This document shows positions 1 through 6,040 of a stretch of DNA of 6,040 nt, piece after piece. The DNA lies in assembly GCA_003452695.1 (NCBI GenBank), contig DMNP01000174.1, forward strand, positions 1-6,040, read 5' to 3'. Source of the stretch: Eggerthellaceae bacterium. GTDB lineage: Bacteria; Actinomycetota; Coriobacteriia; Coriobacteriales; Eggerthellaceae. Position numbers and translations under genes: made by a program. The notes beneath the pieces are model-generated. The model saw only the letters and a list, made by a program, of their open reading frames with translations, did no database searches and was not told where the DNA came from. The stretch's first letter is position 1. Each line of letters starts with the position of its first letter.

Positions 1-1030
<1,030 letters not shown>

Positions 1031-1031
1031 T

Positions 1032-1037
1032 TAGAAT
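1032..1037 (+). promoter_or_regulatory. Possible -10 element for asnB
   Basis: TAGAAT matches TATAAT at 5 of 6 positions and lies in the AT-rich island of the asnB leader, which would give a 5' leader of roughly 55 bases. The region 16-18 bases upstream is GC-rich and holds no -35-like hexamer, so the promoter would need an activator or is a false match. A plus-strand GAAAC at 989-993 lies about 50 bases upstream of the presumed start point. Confidence 0.3.
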
Positions 1038-1085
1038 CCTCGCATGACAGACAGCGGGAAGCTTGCAGGTTGACCGGTTGTGGGT

Positions 1086-1091
1086 AAAGGG
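1086..1091 (+). promoter_or_regulatory. Ribosome binding site of asnB (decides the start)
   Basis: AAAGGG lies seven bases before the ATG at 1099. This supports that ATG over the in-frame TTG at 1063, as does the need for Cys to be residue 2 in the mature enzyme. Confidence 0.65.
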
Positions 1092-1098
1092 TGCGTGC

Positions 1099-3000
1099 AT
1101 GTGCGGCATTTGCGGATTCACTAAGGCGGCGGAAGCAGAAGCCGACTTCGCGACGCTTCAGCGGATGTGCGACGTCATGGCCCATCGCGGCCCGGATGGC
1201 GAGGGGCGCATCATTCAGAGCGGCGTGGCGCTCGGGCATAGGCGGCTCTCGCTCATCGACTTGGAAGGCGGGGCCCAGCCCCTCGTGCGCGACGAAGACG
1301 GCACCCGGTGGTCCATCGTGTTCAACGGCGAGATCTACAACTACCGCGAGCTGCGCGCCGAGCTGGAAACGCTCGGCTATTCCTTCGCGACCAATTCCGA
1401 CACCGAGGTGCTGCTCGTCGGCTACATCGCCTGGGGCGCAGAGGTCCTCTCGCGCCTGCGCGGCATGTTCGCCTTCGCCATCCACGACACGCGCACCCGC
1501 GAGCTGTTTTGCGCGCGCGACTTCTTCGGCATCAAGCCGTTCTACTACACCATGCAACGCGGCCAGTTCATCTTCGCGTCGGAAATCAAGTCCATCCTCG
1601 AGCATCCGGCCTACGAGCGCCAGCTGAACGAGGAGGCGCTTGCCCAGTACCTGTGCTTCCAGTTCTCGGCGCTGCCCGAGACGTTCTTCAAGGGCGTGTT
1701 CAAGCTGCTGCCCGGCCATTACCTGCGCGTGCGCGACGATGCGCCGCTCCAGTGCGTGCGCTACTGGCGTCCTGACTTCCGCCCTGATGCCAGCCGCTCC
1801 GCGGAAGAGACGGTCGACCTCATCGAGGCGGCGATGCGCGAATCGGTGCGCTACCACAACGTCGCCGACGTCGAAGTGGGGTCGTTCCTGTCAAGCGGCA
1901 TCGACTCGAGCTACCTGGCTGCGTGCCTGGCGCGCGAGAACCCCGACATAAAAACGTTCACCGTGGGGTTCGCCGAATACGAGAGCGAACGCGACGAGGT
2001 CAGCTGGGCGCGCGAGCTTGCCGGCCGGCTGAACGTGGAAAACGATGCGCATCACATCACCGAAGACGAGTATTGGGAATCGCTGCCCCGCGTGCAATGG
2101 CATATGGACGAGCCGTCCGGCGACCCGAGCGCGGTTGCGCTGTACTTCGTCGACAAGCTGGCCGCCTGCCGCGTCAAGGCGGTGCTTTCGGGCGAAGGGG
2201 CAGACGAGTTCTTCGGCGGCTACCGCATATACCAGACGCCCTTTGCCAACGAGCGTGTGAGCAAGGTGCCCAAGGGCGTGCTGCGCGCCGGCTCGAAGGT
2301 GCTGCATGCGATGGGCCAGCGCGGTGCGAATTATCTCGAGCGCGCATCCGAGCAGGTCGAGGAGTGGTACTACACGAACGCCAACGGCGTCGCCTTCACG
2401 CCCGCAGAGCGCGACCGCCTGCTGGCTCCCGCCCTGCGCGACCGGCTGGGCAGCCTGCCCACGCCCCAGCAGCTGACGGCCGCAGCCTATGCCGAGGCAG
2501 CCGGGCTCGACGACACGACGCGCATGCAGCACGTCGACATGCAGTTCTGGCTCGTCGGCGACATCCTGCTGAAGACCGACAAGATGGCGATGGCGCATTC
2601 GCTGGAATCGCGCGTCCCGTTCCTCGACCGCGAGGTGTTCGCCCTCGCGTCAACCATCCCCACGTCGCAGAAAGTGACCGAGCGCCAGACGAAGGTGACG
2701 CTGCGCGAAGCGGCCGAGCGCGCCATCCCGCGCGACTGGGCCCAGAAGGAAAAGCTGGGCTTTCCGGTGCCCGTCGTGTCGTGGCTGCGCGAGGGGCGGT
2801 GCTTCAACGAGGTGAAGCGCGCGTTCGAAAGCGATGTGGCGGCGCGCTTCTTCGACGTGGACGAGCTTCGCCGCCTGCTCGACGAGCATCGCGCGGGAGC
2901 AGACCGGTCGCGCCGCATCTGGATCGTCTACTCGTTCATCATCTGGTATTGCGTCTTCTTCATCGACGGCATGCCGGCCCGCGGGCAGGGAAGGCCTTAG
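1099..3000 (+). CDS. asnB: Asparagine synthetase B (glutamine-hydrolysing)
   Basis: Converts aspartate, ATP and glutamine to asparagine, AMP, PPi and glutamate in the cytoplasm. It has 633 residues, complete, and falls in the longer AsnB class (B. subtilis AsnB is of similar length; E. coli AsnB is nearer 550). The N-terminal class II glutaminase domain (about 1-200) starts MCGICGF, with Cys2 as nucleophile exposed by Met removal. It also has HRGPDG (29-34), GHRRLSLIDL (46-55), NGEIYNY (76-82) and SDTEV (100-104). The C-terminal synthetase domain has the ATP-pyrophosphatase loop LSSGIDSS (264-271), SGEGADEFFGGY (364-375) and KTDKMAMAHSLESRVPFLD (ending at 510). The ATG at 1099 is chosen because an upstream TTG (1063) would bury Cys2. 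The stop codon (2998-3000) abuts the regulator's ATG, so the two genes are very probably co-transcribed and translationally coupled. Some AsnB paralogues amidate cell-wall peptides; with nitrogen genes alongside, asparagine synthesis is the simpler reading. Confidence 0.95.
   Translation: MCGICGFTKAAEAEADFATLQRMCDVMAHRGPDGEGRIIQSGVALGHRRLSLIDLEGGAQPLVRDEDGTRWSIVFNGEIYNYRELRAELETLGYSFATNSDTEVLLVGYIAWGAEVLSRLRGMFAFAIHDTRTRELFCARDFFGIKPFYYTMQRGQFIFASEIKSILEHPAYERQLNEEALAQYLCFQFSALPETFFKGVFKLLPGHYLRVRDDAPLQCVRYWRPDFRPDASRSAEETVDLIEAAMRESVRYHNVADVEVGSFLSSGIDSSYLAACLARENPDIKTFTVGFAEYESERDEVSWARELAGRLNVENDAHHITEDEYWESLPRVQWHMDEPSGDPSAVALYFVDKLAACRVKAVLSGEGADEFFGGYRIYQTPFANERVSKVPKGVLRAGSKVLHAMGQRGANYLERASEQVEEWYYTNANGVAFTPAERDRLLAPALRDRLGSLPTPQQLTAAAYAEAAGLDDTTRMQHVDMQFWLVGDILLKTDKMAMAHSLESRVPFLDREVFALASTIPTSQKVTERQTKVTLREAAERAIPRDWAQKEKLGFPVPVVSWLREGRCFNEVKRAFESDVAARFFDVDELRRLLDEHRAGADRSRRIWIVYSFIIWYCVFFIDGMPARGQGRP
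2987..2994 (+). promoter_or_regulatory. Ribosome binding site of the regulator, inside the end of asnB
   Basis: AGGGAAGG lies within the last codons of asnB, six bases before the ATG at 3001. Ribosomes terminating on asnB would stop on top of this site, which favours coupled translation of the regulator. Confidence 0.65.
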
Positions 3001-3663
3001 ATGAACAAGCAGGTCCTCTTCATCGCCAACACGCTCGACAGCGCGTTCAAGTTCCAGCCCGTCCTGTCGACGCTGGACGTCGACGTCTCTGCGGCCTCGA
3101 CCAAGCGGCTCAGGCGGCTGCTGGCTCCGGGCGCCGATGTCGATTTGGTAATTTTCGAGGCGCGCGATAAAGCGTTCGAGCTCTTGCAGGAAGTGGTCGC
3201 GCTCTCGGAAAGCCGGGGGTGCGCGCTTTTGGCCATCACCGACGAGTCGCTCGTCGGCGAGATGCGACTTTCATCTGACCTATCCTGCGATTTCGTCATG
3301 CACGATGCCAGCCATGCCGAATGCCTCGTCCGCATCCGCCGTTTGTTGGGCACGAACGCGGATGACCAGGCGAAGACCATCACCGTTGACGACATGACGA
3401 TGAACCTAGCGACGTACCAGGTGACGATCTCGGGCGAGCCGGTGGACTTCACGTACTTGGAATACGCGCTGCTCGCGTTCCTCGTACAGCATCCCAACCA
3501 CACGTTTTCGCGCGACGTGCTGTTGCAGAACGTCTGGGGGTTCGATACCTACGTCGGGTCGCGCACCGTCGACGTGCACATACGCCGCGTGCGCGCAAAG
3601 CTGGGCCCCGGCCTAGCCGAGCACATTGGAACCGTACGCGGCGTAGGCTACTACTGGATGTGA
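3001..3663 (+). CDS. OmpR/PhoB-family winged-helix regulator, GlnR-like, with degenerate receiver domain
   Basis: A 220-residue DNA-binding transcription factor. The C-terminal half (about 124-220) is a clear OmpR-type winged helix: DFTYLEYALLAFLVQHP (149-165), SRDVLLQNVWG (170-180), SRTVDVHIRRVRAKLG (187-202, containing the recognition helix) and GTVRGVGYYWM at the end. The N-terminal half (1-115) has receiver-like length and pattern but lacks the acidic pair after strand 1 (VLFIANT). It has Glu53 where the phosphoacceptor Asp is expected (DLVIFE, 48-53), and no conserved Lys late in the domain. From memory it resembles actinobacterial GlnR in length, in the motif GADV(D)LV before position 53 and in the winged helix. 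GlnR controls nitrogen assimilation without a partner kinase. No kinase gene is adjacent. It starts directly after the asnB stop and is followed by an 11-bp-repeat operator and gltB, which fits a nitrogen role. Codon use is less GC-biased than in asnB. That it is an OmpR-family regulator is firm; GlnR orthology is inferred. Confidence 0.88.
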   Translation: MNKQVLFIANTLDSAFKFQPVLSTLDVDVSAASTKRLRRLLAPGADVDLVIFEARDKAFELLQEVVALSESRGCALLAITDESLVGEMRLSSDLSCDFVMHDASHAECLVRIRRLLGTNADDQAKTITVDDMTMNLATYQVTISGEPVDFTYLEYALLAFLVQHPNHTFSRDVLLQNVWGFDTYVGSRTVDVHIRRVRAKLGPGLAEHIGTVRGVGYYWM

Positions 3664-3677
3664 CAGGAGTAGGAAGT

Positions 3678-3715
3678 TTAACTTGCTTGAAACGGTGCTG
3701 AAACGGTTGGGACAC
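3678..3715 (+). promoter_or_regulatory. Four 11-bp-spaced half-sites: probable operator of the GlnR-like regulator upstream of gltB
   Basis: TTAAC (3678-3682), GAAAC (3689-3693), GAAAC (3700-3704) and GACAC (3711-3715) follow one another with exactly six bases between each. Around the two middle sites the direct repeat extends to TGAAACGG (3688-3695 and 3699-3706). Direct half-sites at an 11-bp period, one per helical turn, are the known geometry for tandem OmpR/PhoB-family binding. TTAAC-n6-GAAAC fits the published GlnR box gTnAc-n6-GaAAc in all positions but the less conserved first base. The block starts 14 bases after the regulator's stop codon and ends 49 bases before the gltB ATG. The sequence pattern is seen directly; the identity of the binder is inferred from the neighbouring gene. 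Confidence 0.65.
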
Positions 3716-3736
3716 GTTATGCCCGTAGCCTTTATT
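3707..3736 (+). promoter_or_regulatory. Possible gltB promoter
   Basis: TTGGGA (3707-3712; 4 of 6 to TTGACA) and TTTATT (3731-3736; 4 of 6 to TATAAT) are separated by 18 bases. The -35 overlaps the last half-site of the 11-bp repeat block, an arrangement typical of activation by PhoB-like proteins. Both hexamers are poor matches, consistent with a dependent promoter but also with chance. Confidence 0.3.
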
Positions 3737-3754
3737 GCGTACAGGGCAAATGAT

Positions 3755-3760
3755 GAGGGG
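3755..3760 (+). promoter_or_regulatory. Ribosome binding site of gltB (decides the start)
   Basis: GAGGGG ends four bases before the ATG at 3765. Two further in-frame ATGs at 3750 and 3753 have only a weak AGGG (3743-3746) close upstream, so 3765 is preferred. The alternatives would add five or four residues to a propeptide that is removed anyway. Confidence 0.55.
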
Positions 3761-3764
3761 CACT

Positions 3765-6040
3765 ATGGGAAACGACTCGTCCAGCTTAGCGGCCCGCAAG
3801 GGCCTGTATCGGCCGGAATTCGAACACGACGCCTGCGGCATCGGTGCTTTGGCGCACCTGCAGGGCAAGCGGTCGCATCAGATGATCGACGATGCGCTGT
3901 CGGTGCTTGTCAACCTTGAGCACCGCGGCGGCGTGGGCCTAGAGAAGAACACGGGTGACGGTGCCGGCATCCTGTTCCAGGTGCCGCATCGGTTCTTTCG
4001 CAAGGAAGCTCAGAAGTGCGGTCACATCCTTCCCGCAGAGGGCGATTACGGCGTGGCCATGTTGTTCCTCCCGCGCGACGATGAGGGGGTGGCAAGCGCC
4101 GTCCGAATCTTCGAAGAGGGATGCGCGCGCTGCGGAGTGCCGTTGTTGTTCTGGCGCGATGTACCGGTTGATCCGCATGATCTGGGCGATACGGCGCGCG
4201 AATGCATGCCCACGATCAAGCAGGTCTTTCTTGCGCGGCCCGATGATGTGGAAGGCGGCGATGAGTTCGAACGCAGGCTCTACGTCTGTCGCCGCACCAT
4301 CGAGAAGGCGGCCGCATCTGATCCGGCGCTTGAGGGGCGCATCTTCTATGTCTGCTCGATGAGCGCGCGCACCATCGTGTATAAGGGCATGCTCGTATCC
4401 ACACAGCTGCGACGCTTCTACTGCGACCTGGACGACGCGTCAACCGAGACGGCGGTGGCGCTCGTGCATTCGCGCTATTCCACGAACACGACCCCGTCGT
4501 GGGAACGCGCGCATCCCAACCGCTACATCGTGCACAACGGTGAGATTAACACGCTGCGCTGCAACGTCAGTTGGACGCGGGCGCGCGAGGCAAACCTGTA
4601 CTCGCCGGTCATGGGCGCCGATCTTGCAAACGTGCTGCCGATTCTGAACGGCGAGGGGTCGGACTCGTCTATGCTCGACAACGTGCTGGAATTCATAACC
4701 ATGAACGGCCGCAGCCTTGCCCGCGCCGTGTCGATGATCCTGCCTGAGCCGTGGGACAACAACGACAACCTCTCCGACAAGCGGCGCGCATGGGACGCCT
4801 ACCAGTCAATGCTGACCGAAGGTTGGGATGGGCCTGCTGCCATAGCGTTTTCAGACGGGTGCGTGACGGGCGCGACCATCGACCGAAACGGGCTGCGCCC
4901 CGCGCGGTACTACGTCACCTCCGATGACCGGCTCATCCTGTCGAGCGAAGTGGGCGTGCTTGACGTGGACCCCGCCAGCGTGCTCATCGCCGGCAGCTTG
5001 GGGCCCGGACAGATGTTGCTCGTCGACCCCTCGCAGGCGCGCGTGCTTTTCGACGACGAGATCAAGGACGCCTTCGCCAACGAGAAGCCCTACCGCAGCT
5101 GGATCGATGCCGAGATGCTCACGCTCGATGAGCTCGTCGGAGACGACGCGCCTGGCGCGCAGGCGCCCAGCGCCCCAGCCCAAACGGGGCGCCGGGGTCA
5201 GGCGCCGCTGTCCCAACCCGATGACGGCCTGCCGCTGCACGTGCGGCAGGCGCAACACGGCTACTTCTTCGACGATGTCGAGGAGGCCGTCATCCCCATG
5301 GCGCGCGACGGCAAGGCTCCGCTGGCGTCGATGGGAACCGACAGCCCCATCGCCTGCCTATCCGAGAGGCCCCGGAGCTTCTTCGATTATTTCAACCAGC
5401 TTTTTGCGCAGGTCACCAATCCGCCTATTGATGCCTTGCGCGAATCGTTCATCACGTCTACGCTGCTGTACGTCGGCAACCACGGCAACCTGCTGGAAGA
5501 CGCGCGCGCCAACTGCCGGCTCGTGCGGCTAGATACGCCCTTGCTCGACCGCGCCCAGTTCCAGGCGCTCGCGCGCATCGAGAAGCATGGCTTCAAACCG
5601 GTGGCTCTCAGCGCCACATATGCGGCGGACGACGGTCCCCATGCGCTGGCCGAGGCGCTTGGCGTCATGCGCGCACGTGCCGAGGAAGCCGTGCGCTCGG
5701 GTGCCGACCTGATCGTGATTTCGGACCGCGCAGGCAAGGGCCGCGTGCCCATCCCGTCGCTGCTCGCAGTGGCATCGGTACACAACCACCTGCTTCGGCG
5801 CGGGCTTCGCACTCACGCCGACATCATCGTTGAAACCGGGGACGCCATCACGCCGCACGATTTCGCGGCGCTCGTGGGTTACTCGGCGTCGGGAATATAC
5901 CCTTATCTCGCGCACGATACGATAGCCGCGTTATGCGAGCGGGGCGTTATCGCGCTCGGCTCTGTCGAGGCGCAGCGCAACTACAACAGGGCAGTGGTCG
6001 CCGGCATCGTATCCGTCATGTCGAAGATGGGCATCTCTAC
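3765..6040 (+). CDS. gltB: Glutamate synthase large (alpha) subunit, N-terminal half
   Basis: Transfers the amide of glutamine to 2-oxoglutarate to give two glutamates, the second half of the GS-GOGAT route, in the cytoplasm with a small NAD(P)H-oxidising subunit. The frame is open through 758 codons and runs off the right edge; whole subunits are about 1500 residues. EHDACGIG (20-27) gives Cys24 as the nucleophile after removal of a 23-residue propeptide. The class II glutaminase domain (24 to about 455) shows EHRGG and DGAGI near 50-70, HSRYSTNT (235-242), HNGEINTL (257-264, oxyanion Asn-Gly), WDGPAA and DRNGLRPARY (373-382). After an Ala/Pro/Gln-rich linker (462-485), the central domain has NPPID (552-556) and GNHGNLL (571-577). 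MSKMGIS (752-758) is the start of the FMN domain; the FMN, iron-sulfur and beta-helix parts lie outside. Cys266 (TLRCN) sits where Gly is usual. The preceding 11-bp repeats suggest control by the upstream regulator. Confidence 0.96.
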   Translation, partial: MGNDSSSLAARKGLYRPEFEHDACGIGALAHLQGKRSHQMIDDALSVLVNLEHRGGVGLEKNTGDGAGILFQVPHRFFRKEAQKCGHILPAEGDYGVAMLFLPRDDEGVASAVRIFEEGCARCGVPLLFWRDVPVDPHDLGDTARECMPTIKQVFLARPDDVEGGDEFERRLYVCRRTIEKAAASDPALEGRIFYVCSMSARTIVYKGMLVSTQLRRFYCDLDDASTETAVALVHSRYSTNTTPSWERAHPNRYIVHNGEINTLRCNVSWTRAREANLYSPVMGADLANVLPILNGEGSDSSMLDNVLEFITMNGRSLARAVSMILPEPWDNNDNLSDKRRAWDAYQSMLTEGWDGPAAIAFSDGCVTGATIDRNGLRPARYYVTSDDRLILSSEVGVLDVDPASVLIAGSLGPGQMLLVDPSQARVLFDDEIKDAFANEKPYRSWIDAEMLTLDELVGDDAPGAQAPSAPAQTGRRGQAPLSQPDDGLPLHVRQAQHGYFFDDVEEAVIPMARDGKAPLASMGTDSPIACLSERPRSFFDYFNQLFAQVTNPPIDALRESFITSTLLYVGNHGNLLEDARANCRLVRLDTPLLDRAQFQALARIEKHGFKPVALSATYAADDGPHALAEALGVMRARAEEAVRSGADLIVISDRAGKGRVPIPSLLAVASVHNHLLRRGLRTHADIIVETGDAITPHDFAALVGYSASGIYPYLAHDTIAALCERGVIALGSVEAQRNYNRAVVAGIVSVMSKMGIS
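5148..5219 (+). repeat. GC-rich linker segment in gltB with short direct repeats and a perfect hairpin
   Basis: Within the coding sequence, CAGGCGCC occurs at 5160-5167 and again at 5199-5206, 39 bases (13 codons) apart and in frame, encoding Gln-Ala-Pro twice. Between them GCGCCCC (5170-5176) and GGGGCGC (5186-5192) form a perfect 7-bp inverted repeat around a nine-base loop. The encoded stretch (residues 462-485) is rich in Ala, Pro and Gln and falls between the glutaminase and central domains. It reads as a tolerated, flexible linker expansion. There is no frameshift, and nothing shows it is a mobile element. Confidence 0.5.

Noticed and set aside
1063..1098. In-frame upstream TTG start giving asnB 12 extra N-terminal residues
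   Set aside because: It would bury the catalytic Cys that must be residue 2, and the ATG at 1099 has its own ribosome binding site.
1923..3170. Long plus-strand open frame overlapping asnB and the regulator
   Set aside because: A +1-type shadow frame rich in Arg and Ala with no motif. It crosses a real gene boundary, and both genes are intact in their own frames.
3721..3747. Imperfect hairpin (GCCC-GTA with TAC-A-GGGC, 12-base loop) before gltB, as a terminator or attenuator
   Set aside because: The stem is short with a bulge, and no T-run follows. If the proposed gltB promoter is right, most of it would not be transcribed from there.
3683..3919. Short plus-strand open frame in the spacer before gltB
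   Set aside because: It overlaps the operator repeats and the front of gltB in another frame, has no convincing ribosome binding site and has no recognisable product.

Overview
This window is a high-GC stretch of ordinary bacterial chromosome with three nitrogen-metabolism genes and one nucleotide-synthesis gene. The base composition, the strongly GC-ended codons in most genes and a regulator resembling actinobacterial GlnR suggest a high-GC actinobacterium. A gut Coriobacteriia/Eggerthellaceae-type organism is my best guess, but it is inference and there is no taxonomic marker here. I see no tRNA, rRNA, CRISPR array, insertion sequence or phage gene.

Layout. Positions 910 to 1 (minus strand) hold the N-terminal 303 codons of CTP synthase (pyrG), which runs off the left edge just as its glutaminase domain begins. 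A 188-base divergent intergenic region (911-1098) follows. On the plus strand come a full-length glutamine-hydrolysing asparagine synthetase (asnB, 1099-3000) and, with no gap, an OmpR/PhoB-type winged-helix regulator with a degenerate receiver domain, resembling actinobacterial GlnR (3001-3663). A 101-base spacer (3664-3764) precedes the first 758 codons of the glutamate synthase large subunit (gltB, 3765 to the right edge), cut at the start of its FMN-binding domain.

How it fits together. All three enzymes take the amide nitrogen of glutamine: PyrG for CTP, AsnB for asparagine, GltB for glutamate. Between them lies a regulator that looks like a phosphorylation-independent nitrogen regulator. 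The spacer before gltB carries four 5-bp half-sites at an exact 11-bp period (TTAAC, GAAAC, GAAAC, GACAC). This is the geometry bound by OmpR/PhoB-family proteins and is close to the described actinobacterial GlnR box (gTnAc-n6-GaAAc). A weaker, similarly spaced set lies on the minus strand between pyrG and asnB. The most useful hypothesis is a local nitrogen-control module in which the asnB-coupled regulator acts on gltB and perhaps on the asnB/pyrG divergent region.

I found no wholly new kind of system. The points worth following are the 11-bp operator, the Glu substitution at the receiver's phosphoacceptor position, the zero-gap coupling of asnB to the regulator, and a repeat-bearing Ala/Pro/Gln-rich linker inside GltB.
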